64,000 bases of DNA from Avoscillospira_A sp052117125 (GTDB taxonomy: Bacteria; Bacillota; Clostridia; Oscillospirales; Oscillospiraceae). Location: positions 62,001 through 126,000 of the forward strand of contig NZ_JBQKJT010000003.1 of NCBI RefSeq assembly GCF_052117125.1. The letters run 5' to 3'. The position numbers were made by a program, and so were the translations under genes. Positions 17,056 through 24,908 of the stretch are shown here, one piece after another. Below the pieces are notes generated by a model. It was not told the DNA's origin. It made no database searches and saw only the letters and a program-made list of their open reading frames with translations. Every line of letters begins with the position of its first letter. Position 1 is the stretch's first letter.

Positions 17056-18966
17056 ATGCATCACGGATATCTTTCCTGCGCCTGCGCCGCCCCGGCTCTG
17101 CGGGTGGCTGACTGCGCGTACAACGCCGTTGAGACGGTGAACTGGATAGAGAAAGCCCATGCGCAGGGGGTACAGCTGCTGGTTTTTCCAGAACTGGGAC
17201 TGACCGGCTACACCTGCGGGGAGCTGTTTTTGCAGAAAACTCTGCTGGACGGGGCCATGGACGCGCTGATGACCGTCAAGGAGGCCACGGAGGGCAAGTC
17301 CATGGTGGTGTTTGTGGGACTGCCGGTCCAGTGGAATCACAAGCTGTACAACTGCGCCGCCGTGCTCCATGATGGTTCCATTCTGGGACTGGTACCCAAA
17401 ACCCATTTGCCCAACTACGGCGAATTTTATGAGCAGCGGTGGTTCACTCCGGCCACGGAGGAACTGTGCGTCACCCTGGATTTGGGCGGAGAGGCGGTGC
17501 TGCTGATGCCCAACCAGATTTTTCCGTGCCTGAATGTGCCGGAGCTGGTGCTGGGCTGTGAACTCTGCGAGGACCTGTGGGCGCCCAATCCCCCGTCGGT
17601 GCAGCAGGCGTTGGACGGGGCCACGGTCATCGTCAACCTGTCGGCGTCCAATGAGGTGGTGGGGAAGGACAGCTACCGCCGGGACCTGGTGAAAAATCAG
17701 TCGGCCCGATTGTCCTGTGCTTACCTCTACTGCTCCTGCGGCGACGGGGAATCCACCACCGACCTGGTGTTCTCCGGCCATCAGCTGATCAGTGAGGACG
17801 GCGCCTTGCTGGCGGAACGGCGGGACCGGACTCCCGGTATGGTGAAAACGGAAGTGGATGTCCACAAGCTGGACGGCGAGCGCCGCCGCCGCAACACGTT
17901 CCCGGCCCGGTCCGCCTGCAAGGGGGAGAGCGCCGCTTTTTATCTGGAGGAGCGGGAGACGACGCTGACCCGGTTTGTGGACCCCATGCCCTTTGTCCCC
18001 GCCGACACGGCGGCCAGAGACGGCCGCTGCGAGGACATTCTGAGCCTACAGGCGGCGGGACTGCGGAAACGCATTGAGCATGCTCACGCGAAAACGTGCG
18101 TGGTAGGCCTGTCCGGCGGTCTGGATTCCACCCTGGCACTGTTGGTCACCGTCCGGGCCATGGACAGTCTGGGCCGGGACCGGAAGGACATTCTGGCCGT
18201 CACCATGCCCTGCTTCGGCACCACCAGCCGCACCAAGGACAACGCCACCAAAATGGCCGAGCTGCTGGGCGTCCGGTTTCTGACCGTGCCCATCGGCGCG
18301 GCGGTGGAGCAGCATTTTAAAGACATCGGTCTGCCGGAGGATGACCGTTCGGTGACCTACGAGAACGGACAGGCCCGGGAGCGGACCCAAGTGCTCATGG
18401 ATTTGGCCAACCGGCAGGGCGGCATGGTCATCGGCACCGGTGACTTGAGCGAGCTGGCCCTGGGCTGGGCCACCTATAACGGCGACCATATGAGCATGTA
18501 CGGCGTCAACGGTTCTGTTCCGAAAACGCTGGTGCGCCATATTGTCCGGTATGTGGCCGACCACAGCGACAAGGATTTGGCGGCGGTGCTGCTGGATATC
18601 CTCGACACGCCGGTGTCGCCGGAGCTGCTGCCGCCGGAGGACGGGGAAATTGCCCAGAAGACGGAGGATTTGGTGGGTCCCTATGAGCTGCACGACTTTT
18701 TCCTCTATCAGATCGTCCGCTTTGCCTTCCCGCCGTCCAAGGTCTACCGGCTGGCCCGATACGCTTGGCAGGGACGGTATGATGATGAGACCATTTTGAA
18801 GTGGCTCAAGACCTTCTACCGCCGGTTCTTCCAGCAGCAGTTCAAGCGGAGCTGCCTGCCCGACGGCCCCAAGGTGGGCTCCGTCAGCCTGTCGCCCCGG
18901 GGCGATTGGCGGATGCCGTCGGACGCCTGCGCCACCCTGTGGCTCGACGAACTGGAAAATCTCTAA
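17056..18966 (+). CDS. nadE: Glutamine-dependent NAD+ synthetase
   Basis: This 636-residue enzyme makes NAD+ from deamido-NAD+, ATP and glutamine. Its N-terminal nitrilase-type glutaminase domain has the catalytic triad visible as E46 (FPELGLTGY), K115 (PKTHLPNYGEFYE) and C171 (GCELCEDLW). The synthetase domain has the ATP-pyrophosphatase P-loop SGGLDS (353-358) and the TGDLSELALGWATYNGDHM segment near 475-493. The long two-domain form is typical of bacteria that use glutamine directly. The ATG at 17056 sits seven bases behind AAAGGAGG; an earlier in-frame ATG at 17008 overlaps the promoter and is rejected. It is monocistronic, ending at a hairpin-rich repeat. Confidence 0.95.
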   Translation: MHHGYLSCACAAPALRVADCAYNAVETVNWIEKAHAQGVQLLVFPELGLTGYTCGELFLQKTLLDGAMDALMTVKEATEGKSMVVFVGLPVQWNHKLYNCAAVLHDGSILGLVPKTHLPNYGEFYEQRWFTPATEELCVTLDLGGEAVLLMPNQIFPCLNVPELVLGCELCEDLWAPNPPSVQQALDGATVIVNLSASNEVVGKDSYRRDLVKNQSARLSCAYLYCSCGDGESTTDLVFSGHQLISEDGALLAERRDRTPGMVKTEVDVHKLDGERRRRNTFPARSACKGESAAFYLEERETTLTRFVDPMPFVPADTAARDGRCEDILSLQAAGLRKRIEHAHAKTCVVGLSGGLDSTLALLVTVRAMDSLGRDRKDILAVTMPCFGTTSRTKDNATKMAELLGVRFLTVPIGAAVEQHFKDIGLPEDDRSVTYENGQARERTQVLMDLANRQGGMVIGTGDLSELALGWATYNGDHMSMYGVNGSVPKTLVRHIVRYVADHSDKDLAAVLLDILDTPVSPELLPPEDGEIAQKTEDLVGPYELHDFFLYQIVRFAFPPSKVYRLARYAWQGRYDDETILKWLKTFYRRFFQQQFKRSCLPDGPKVGSVSLSPRGDWRMPSDACATLWLDELENL

Positions 18967-18976
18967 AAGGCAAACA

Positions 18977-19174
18977 TTTTACTTGATTTTTCAGAAAATC
19001 GTGGGGTCCAGGGGCAGAGCCCCGGTCGCGCCTCGCAAGGCGCGAAATACCCGCCTGCCGCAGCGGGCGAACCTAGTGCCTCCGGCGCCATCCGCAGATG
19101 GCGCAATCCCCGCGGCAAAGCCGCAAGGCCACCGTCCCCACCCCAATGCGGGTGGAGGACGGTGGCCTTTTTAT
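18977..19174. repeat. Intergenic hairpin-array repeat, copy 1
   Basis: The whole gap between convergent nadE and the cysteine desulfurase gene is a series of adjacent GC-rich inverted repeats. In order they are GATTTT..AAAATC, GGGGC-AGA-GCCCC, CGCGCC..GGCGCG, CCCGC..GCGGG, CGCCATC-CGCA-GATGGCG, GCGGC-AAA-GCCGC and a long terminator-like stem (GGCCACCGTCC..GGACGGTGGCC). Its left end matches, in inverted orientation, the right end of the element at 59073-59386, and the CGCCATC-CGCA-GATGGCG unit occurs in both. No protein is encoded. It behaves as a dispersed, possibly mobile, hairpin element that also supplies a terminator. Confidence 0.8.
19127..19173 (+). terminator. Strong terminator for nadE (last hairpin of the repeat)
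   Basis: The stem GGCCACCGTCC..GGACGGTGGCC encloses an inner CCACCC..GGGTGG stem and is followed by TTTTTA on the plus strand. Confidence 0.8.
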
Positions 19175-19176
19175 GG

Positions 19177-20295
19177 TTATTTTCCAATGAAATCTTCCCG
19201 GATGGCCATTATGAGCGCGTCCACATCCTCCAGCGTGTTCTCATGGCTGAAGCTGATGCGGATGGCTCCGTCGATGACGTCGGCGGGCAGACCCATGGCC
19301 TCCAAAACGTGGCTGCGGTGGCCTTTGGCACAGGCAGAACCGGCGGAGACATAGATTTCCCGGTCCTGGAGCCGGTTGATCAGCTCCTGGGAGCGGTGGC
19401 CCGGGATGCTCATGCCCACAATATGGGGGGCTGCCGCCGCGCCGAAGAGCACCACGCCGGGCAGCTTGGAAAGCGCGTCCCGGCAGTGGTCCCGCAGCGC
19501 TTCCATGTGGGTGATATCCGCTTTCAGAGACGCGGCTCCCACAGCGCAGGCCGCGCCGAACCCGCAGATGGCCGGCAATCCTTCGGTGCCGCTGCGGAAG
19601 TTCCGCTCCTGACCGCCGCCGTGGAGCAGGGCGGGCAGGGGCAGGCCCGGCTTGATGTACAACGCGCCGACGCCTTTAGGACCATGGACCTTGTGGCCGG
19701 AAATGGAAATCAAGTCCGCGCCCAGGGTTTTGGCTTTGAACGGCACTTTTAGAAAGCCCTGGACCGCATCGGTGTGAAACAGGGCGTTGGGGCTTTTGCG
19801 GCGGGTGGCCCGAATCATCTGCTGCAAGGGCATGACCGCGCCGCACTCATTGTTGACCATCATCACGGACACCAGAATGGTGTCGGGCCGCAGGGCGGCT
19901 TCCAGCGTTTCCACGGAGACAGTGCCGCTTTCGTCGGGCTGGAGATATGTCACCTCGAAGCCCTGCTGCTCAAACTCCTTAGCTGGATGGAGGACGGCGT
20001 GGTGCTCCACCGCTGTGGTAATAATGTGGCGGCCCCGCTTGCCCAGCCGTTTGGCGGCCCCGTGAAACACCCAGTTATCGGCCTCCGTGCCGCCGGAGGT
20101 GAAGAATACCCGGTCCGGTTCGGCGCCCAAAGCCGCCGCCACCTGCCGCCGGGCCTGACTGAGCCGCCGGGCGGCGTCCATGCCTAGATTGTGCAGGGAA
20201 GAGGGGTTACCCCAGCAGTCCCGCAGCAGCTCCGTCACCGCCGCCACGGCCTCCTCACAGGGCCGGGTGGTGGCGGAATTGTCAAAATAAATCAT
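19177..20295 (-). CDS. Cysteine desulfurase (NifS/IscS family)
   Basis: This 372-residue PLP enzyme removes sulfur from cysteine for Fe-S clusters, thiolated tRNA or other sulfur carriers. Its aminotransferase class V features are the start IYFDNSATT, the TSGGTEADN segment (67-74), His97/98 (VEHHA), the PLP lysine K202 in SGHKVHGPKG and the persulfide cysteine C322 in the loop SAGSACAKGHRSHVL. The SACAKG loop length places it near the group I NifS/IscS enzymes. It starts 51 bases after the LDH-like gene on the same strand. No iscU is nearby. A role in tRNA thiolation is possible but not shown. Confidence 0.92.
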   Translation of the reverse strand: MIYFDNSATTRPCEEAVAAVTELLRDCWGNPSSLHNLGMDAARRLSQARRQVAAALGAEPDRVFFTSGGTEADNWVFHGAAKRLGKRGRHIITTAVEHHAVLHPAKEFEQQGFEVTYLQPDESGTVSVETLEAALRPDTILVSVMMVNNECGAVMPLQQMIRATRRKSPNALFHTDAVQGFLKVPFKAKTLGADLISISGHKVHGPKGVGALYIKPGLPLPALLHGGGQERNFRSGTEGLPAICGFGAACAVGAASLKADITHMEALRDHCRDALSKLPGVVLFGAAAAPHIVGMSIPGHRSQELINRLQDREIYVSAGSACAKGHRSHVLEAMGLPADVIDGAIRISFSHENTLEDVDALIMAIREDFIGK

Positions 20296-20346
20296 GGTAC
20301 GCTCCTCTATGGTTCCGGACAGCGCCGCAAATTGTGGGGCGCTGCC

Positions 20347-21258
20347 TCAGATAATGTCAATCATATACTGGCACAGCTCCCGGGCGGCCTTGTCCATGTG
20401 ACGGGTCTCTTCGGGGGTCAGTTCCAATTCCACAATCCGCTCCACGCCGCCGCTGCCGATGACGGCGGGAACGCTGAGAAAGATGTCGTCCTGGCCGTAT
20501 TCGCCGTGGAGGGCCGCCGAGACACAGAGGGTCTTATGGCGGTCGCTGAGCACGGCGTCCACAATATCCGCCGCGGCGGCGGCCATGGCGAAGGCGGCGG
20601 AGCCTTTGACCTGAATCAGGTTGTAGGCCGTATCCGCCGCTGTGTTGGCCACGGCTTCCCGGTCCACCGTCTCCGGCAGGGGATTGCCATTGACCCGCAC
20701 CCGGCTCCAGGGAATCACCGGCTCTGTCCCGGCATCCCCCAAAACCCAGGCTTCCACGGCGGCGGGGTCCGTGTCCAGCGCCTCCGCCAGATGGCTCCGC
20801 AGACGAGCCGCGTCCAGAGACGTGCCCAAACCGATGACCCGTTCCGGCGGCAAATCCGAAAGCTGATGGGAAAGCCACGCCATCAGGTCCGAGGGGTCTG
20901 TCAACACCACCAGAACGCCGGAAAATCCCGTAGCCATAACCGTCGGCACAATGCGGCCAACGGTGGTGGCGGACCGGTCCAGCTGGTCCAGCCGGGGCGC
21001 GTTGGGCGCCGGATTGGCCGACACAGTGAGCACGCAGACCTGGGCGTCGTCACAGTCGTAATAGGTACCTGACCGAATGCGGGTTCGGCCACCCAGCACC
21101 CCCAGACTGTGACGCAGGTCCGCCGCCTGAGCACGGGCAAGCCGTGGGTCCGCGTCCACCAGAACCAACTCGTCACACAGGTTCCGCAACACCAGATGGT
21201 GGGCCAGGGTCCCGCCGATCTGTCCAACACCGAGAATGGCTACCTTCTTCGCGGCCAT
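20347..21258 (-). CDS. Lactate/malate dehydrogenase-like protein lacking the catalytic histidine
   Basis: This 303-residue protein has the LDH/MDH fold: Rossmann motif VAILGVGQIGGTLAH (GxGxxG, 10-15), Asp36 after strand 2 (LVLVDADP), the substrate-loop arginine R89 (APRLDQLDR) and the LDAARLR segment (D149, R152). The motif that carries the proton-relay histidine in active enzymes (GEHGD) reads GDAGT at 174-178, so the histidine is replaced by Ala176. Substrate reduction by the usual mechanism therefore looks unlikely. It may bind NAD(H) in another role or act on an unusual substrate. The ATG at 21258 has GGAGGAAAGAGG upstream, better than the ATG at 21309. It lies directly before the cysteine desulfurase gene on the same strand. 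Confidence 0.75.
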   Translation of the reverse strand: MAAKKVAILGVGQIGGTLAHHLVLRNLCDELVLVDADPRLARAQAADLRHSLGVLGGRTRIRSGTYYDCDDAQVCVLTVSANPAPNAPRLDQLDRSATTVGRIVPTVMATGFSGVLVVLTDPSDLMAWLSHQLSDLPPERVIGLGTSLDAARLRSHLAEALDTDPAAVEAWVLGDAGTEPVIPWSRVRVNGNPLPETVDREAVANTAADTAYNLIQVKGSAAFAMAAAAADIVDAVLSDRHKTLCVSAALHGEYGQDDIFLSVPAVIGSGGVERIVELELTPEETRHMDKAARELCQYMIDII

Positions 21259-21361
21259 AGTCCTCTTTCCTCCATTGACTGGAGACCATACCATAAGCAT
21301 CTTTACCAAATGATGCGGTATTGTCTCCGCTGTTTTCTAGTTTAACCTCTTGTTTGCCGAA

Positions 21362-22723
21362 TCACTTTCCAACACAAAAGCGCGAAAAAATCTGATCGGT
21401 GATCTCTGTTCGGGCCGTCCGGCCATTGATCTGTCCCAGCAGTTCCATGGCTTCCTCCACGTCCACCAGAACGGCGTCCGGCGTCAGCCCCTGCCGCAAA
21501 GCCGCCGCGGCCCGTTCCAGCGCTTCCGACGCCAGGAACACCGCGCCCGCCTGCCGGGCGTTGGTGAGAAGCGTGCCGTCACAGGGCAGGTCCAGGGGGA
21601 ACAGTTCTTCCACCACCCGTTCCAGGGAATCCAGTCCCGCGCCGGTTTTGGTGCACAGGGGAATCACCCAGTCAAAGGGCAGATCCGCCGGGGAAATCTG
21701 CTGGGGCAAATCCTGTTTGTTCAGCAGGGCGATGGCGTGCTCTGCCTCCCAGGCCGCCGCCATGGCCGCCTGATCCGCATCGTCCAGGGGACGGCTGCCA
21801 TCAAAGACGCACAGGGCCAATTTTGCCCGTTTGGCTGCCTGACGGCTCCGCTCCACGCCCATGGCTTCGATCTGATCGTCCGTGTCCCGAATGCCTGCCG
21901 TGTCCGTCAGGCGCAGTTTGATGGAACCCAGTTTCAAGACTTCCGTCACCGCGTCCCGGGTGGTGCCGGCCACGTCGGTGACAATGACCCGGTCATAGCC
22001 CGCCAAGGCGTTGAGCAGGCTGGACTTGCCCACGTTGGGCTTGCCCAGAATGACGGCGTCGAGACCGTTTTTCAATACCGTGCCTCGGCGGTAGGTGGCG
22101 GCCAGAGCGGCTAAATCTGCCTGTGCCGATGACACGGCTTCGGTGATCTCCGAATTGCGGAAGTCGTCAATGTCCTCGTCGGGGTAGTCCAGGACGGCGT
22201 GGAAATGGGCGCAGAGCCCGGCCAGCCGGTCATACAGCGGGTCGATGCGGCTGCGGACCGCGCCGGACAGCTGCCCGGCGGCATTGGCGGCGGCTTCGGC
22301 GGTATCTGCCTCAATGAGATCAATGACGGCTTCGGCTTGGCTCAGGTCCAGACAGCCGTTGAGGAAAGCCCGCTTGGTAAATTCACCGGGTCCGGCCTGA
22401 TGGGCTCCGGCGGCGAACAGCGCTTGCAGTCCCGCCGCAAGAACGGCCAGAGAGCCGTGACAGTGAAGCTCCGCCGTATCCTCACCGGTGTAGGAGTGAG
22501 GAGCCCGGGACACGGTGGCCAGCACCTGATCCAGCATCCGCCCCTGGGCGTCGTGGAGACTGCCCAGCACCAGACGGCGATCCGCCGTATCGGCCAGGGG
22601 TTTGCCGCTGACAGCGGTGAACACCCGGTCGGCCACGGCGATGGCGCCGTCGCCGGACAGGCGCAGAATGCCGATGGCCCCCGGCTGGGGCGCCGTGGAA
22701 ATGGCGGCGATGACCTGAGACAT
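21362..22723 (-). CDS. mnmE: tRNA uridine-5-carboxymethylaminomethyl GTPase MnmE
   Basis: This 453-residue protein works with MnmG to modify the wobble uridine U34 of several tRNAs. The tetrahydrofolate-binding N-terminal domain (AAISTAPQPGAIGILRLSG) is followed by a helical domain and an inserted G domain with GKPNVGKSS (227-235), a DVAGTTRDAV switch and DTAGIRDTDD. It ends in the invariant FCVGK tail, whose cysteine is required in the family. The ATG at 22723 has AAAGGAGAGG upstream. Its partner mnmG lies at 45596-47473, about 23 kb away. Confidence 0.96.
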   Translation of the reverse strand: MSQVIAAISTAPQPGAIGILRLSGDGAIAVADRVFTAVSGKPLADTADRRLVLGSLHDAQGRMLDQVLATVSRAPHSYTGEDTAELHCHGSLAVLAAGLQALFAAGAHQAGPGEFTKRAFLNGCLDLSQAEAVIDLIEADTAEAAANAAGQLSGAVRSRIDPLYDRLAGLCAHFHAVLDYPDEDIDDFRNSEITEAVSSAQADLAALAATYRRGTVLKNGLDAVILGKPNVGKSSLLNALAGYDRVIVTDVAGTTRDAVTEVLKLGSIKLRLTDTAGIRDTDDQIEAMGVERSRQAAKRAKLALCVFDGSRPLDDADQAAMAAAWEAEHAIALLNKQDLPQQISPADLPFDWVIPLCTKTGAGLDSLERVVEELFPLDLPCDGTLLTNARQAGAVFLASEALERAAAALRQGLTPDAVLVDVEEAMELLGQINGRTARTEITDQIFSRFCVGK

Positions 22724-22755
22724 GCGATCCTCTCCTTTTCGTGTATCAAGCACAT

Positions 22756-22784
22756 AGTATACTCCTTTTTTACCCCGATGACAA
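22756..22784 (-). promoter_or_regulatory. Promoter for mnmE
   Basis: Minus-strand TTGTCA (22779-22784), a 17-base spacer and TATACT (22756-22761). Confidence 0.78.
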
Positions 22785-22823
22785 GTGAGACCGGCGGAGA
22801 ATTGTCGGAGTTTGGCGAAAGCG

Positions 22824-22852
22824 TTGCGTTTTTCCGGAAATTATGGTATTTT
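22824..22852 (+). promoter_or_regulatory. Probable promoter for the DUF2207-like gene
   Basis: TTGCGT (22824-22829), a 17-base spacer and TATTTT (22847-22852), 34 bases before the ATG. Confidence 0.6.
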
Positions 22853-22886
22853 ATAAAGACTAAACTGTTCGAAAGGACATATCGCC

Positions 22887-24776
22887 ATGAAACAATGGAT
22901 TGCTGCATTGCTCTGCGCCCTGGTTTTGGTGCAGCCGGTTCTGGCCACCGGCACGGGTAATGACGCGGATACCAACCAGGAAGAGACCACCGGTGAAACA
23001 GCCGACAACACTGCCGATACCGCCGGGGACAATACCGGCGCAGCCGGTGACGGCGGCACGGACCGCATTCCCAGTACCGACCCGGATACTGCCACGGCCA
23101 CCGGCGGTACTGCCGGCACGACTACCAACACCGGTACGGCCACAGGCACCGGGACTACCGGCAACACCGTAGACGCCAAGACGGCCACCATTACCAATTT
23201 TAATGCCCAGTGGGTGGTGGATGCCAAGGGCCAGGCCACGGTCACCATCCGGGTGGACATGAACCTGCCCTCATCGGTGACGCAGCTGGACTTTCCCATC
23301 GGCAACGGCGTGAATGCACAGCTGAGCGGTTATGATAAGGTCGAGACCGTGGACATCACCGATGGCAAAGCGCTGCGGCTGGTGGCGAACCCGGGCTTCA
23401 CGGGCGTCCAGACCTTTACGCTGTCCTATGCGGTGGAGAACGCCATCAAGGTCACCGAGACGGGCCAGAAGCTGGAACTGGATATCATGGCGCCGGGCTG
23501 GGCCTGGCCCATGACGCAGGCGTCCTTTACACTGACAATGCCCGCCGTCTTTACCGGAGAGCCGACTTACGTCGGCGGTTATTATGCTGATTTGGTGGCC
23601 GACTATATGAATCTGGAGCAGACGGATACCACCATCACCGGCACCTATAAAGAGCCGCTGCGGGACCACGAAAGTCTCAGCATTTCCCTGGATTTGCCTG
23701 CCGAGTACATCACCATCCGCAGTGCCAGCGGCATTTCCCAGGTGGTGACGCTGGCGGTGACGATTCTGCTGGCGGTGCTGGCATTGCTGTACTGGTACAA
23801 AACCCTGTGCAACGGCAAAATGAAAATTGTCTCCCGCACCATGGCACCCGACGGCGTGGGCGCCGGAGAACTGCCCCTGCTGCTAATGGGCGCCCGTCCC
23901 CGGCTGTCGTTACAGGTGGCCCAGTGGGCTTCCCTGGGCTATCTGGTCATGGGTTATGACCAGCGGGGCCGGGTGATCCTCCAGAAGACCATGGACATGG
24001 GGACCGAGCGCCGTCAGTCGGATCAGGTGACCTTTCAAAAACTGTTTGGCGACAATACGGTCTGTGAGGGCGAGGGCCGCCGGTTTGCCGCCCTGGCGGA
24101 CTGGTACGCCCACAATATGGAGCGCAGCTGCCGCCGCCGCTATTTCTCCCGCACCAGCGGCGCGCCGCTGATCGTCTATCTGCTGGGCGTGATCTCCTGT
24201 GCAGTGGCCCTGTTCGGCGCGGCTTCGGCGGGCCTGCCCGCCGGAAAGCTGCGGGGCCTGCTGCTGGTCCTGTTGGCGCTGCTGGGTCTGGCCGCCGGTA
24301 TTTCTGCCACCATTGCTGCCATTATGGCCACACGGCGGCAATTTCAACCGGTGGTCCTCGGCGTGTTTTTGCCGCTGGTGGCGCTGGTGCTGTCTGTGGT
24401 GTGGGGCGGCGTGCTGCCCATGGTCATCGCCTTTGCCACGGTGGTGTTCGGCGCGGTGGCAACCATGCGCGGCGGCCGCCGCAGCGCTGCCGGTCAGAAT
24501 ATCACGGCCCAGGCGTTGGGCTTCCGCCGGTACGTTCAGTATCTGTCGGCCCACCAGCTGACTATGCAGCTGCGGGACAACGGGCTCTATTTCTATGATC
24601 TGCTGCCGTTTACCGAGGCCATGGGTCTCAGCGACGATCTGGCCTCCCGGGTCGGCCGGTTCCAAATGGAGCCTTGCCCCTGGTTCCGGGCCCGCCGCAA
24701 GCAGCCCCAGACGCCCCCCGGCTTTACGGCGGCGTTTCAGGATATGCTCCGGCGCATGGACAACAGCGTACAATAA
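22887..24776 (+). CDS. DUF2207-like membrane protein with Thr/Gly/Asp-rich leader
   Basis: The 629-residue protein has a cleavable-type signal peptide (1-20, LVLVQPVLATG). A low-complexity Thr/Gly/Asp/Asn segment (21-95) is followed by an extracellular beta-rich domain (~98-280) of the DUF2207 kind. One membrane helix lies near 285-305, and a cytoplasmic part is interrupted by two or three more hydrophobic segments (~420-525). It ends with a cytoplasmic tail. This layout fits the DUF2207 proteins of Gram-positive bacteria, whose function is unknown. The linker codons are heavily ACC/GGC/GAC repeated. It is monocistronic, closed by a strong hairpin at 24817-24859. Confidence 0.75.
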   Translation: MKQWIAALLCALVLVQPVLATGTGNDADTNQEETTGETADNTADTAGDNTGAAGDGGTDRIPSTDPDTATATGGTAGTTTNTGTATGTGTTGNTVDAKTATITNFNAQWVVDAKGQATVTIRVDMNLPSSVTQLDFPIGNGVNAQLSGYDKVETVDITDGKALRLVANPGFTGVQTFTLSYAVENAIKVTETGQKLELDIMAPGWAWPMTQASFTLTMPAVFTGEPTYVGGYYADLVADYMNLEQTDTTITGTYKEPLRDHESLSISLDLPAEYITIRSASGISQVVTLAVTILLAVLALLYWYKTLCNGKMKIVSRTMAPDGVGAGELPLLLMGARPRLSLQVAQWASLGYLVMGYDQRGRVILQKTMDMGTERRQSDQVTFQKLFGDNTVCEGEGRRFAALADWYAHNMERSCRRRYFSRTSGAPLIVYLLGVISCAVALFGAASAGLPAGKLRGLLLVLLALLGLAAGISATIAAIMATRRQFQPVVLGVFLPLVALVLSVVWGGVLPMVIAFATVVFGAVATMRGGRRSAAGQNITAQALGFRRYVQYLSAHQLTMQLRDNGLYFYDLLPFTEAMGLSDDLASRVGRFQMEPCPWFRARRKQPQTPPGFTAAFQDMLRRMDNSVQ

Positions 24777-24816
24777 CCGCTTGAACCGTCCATTCCCATC
24801 CGAATATCAGAAAATT

Positions 24817-24865
24817 ACCGCAGCGACACGAGAAAATAGCTTTCTTGTGTCGCTGCGGTTTGTTT
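24817..24865. terminator. Bidirectional terminator between convergent genes
   Basis: A 19-20 bp stem (ACCGCAGCGACAC.. with ..GTGTCGCTGCGGT, loop around ATAG) has TTTGTTTG on the plus side and AATTTTC on the minus side. Confidence 0.82.
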
Positions 24866-24908
24866 GTGCGGGAAAATGCTGGAGCGAATGGCCCCGATGT
24901 TGGCGCGG

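Noticed and set aside
18977..19174. CRISPR-like array
   Set aside because: The units are hairpins of differing sequence with very short linkers, not identical repeats with unique spacers, and no cas gene is near.
23000..23160. Phase-variable simple repeat in the DUF2207-like gene
   Set aside because: The segment is compositionally simple but has no long homopolymer or exact tandem unit that would slip.
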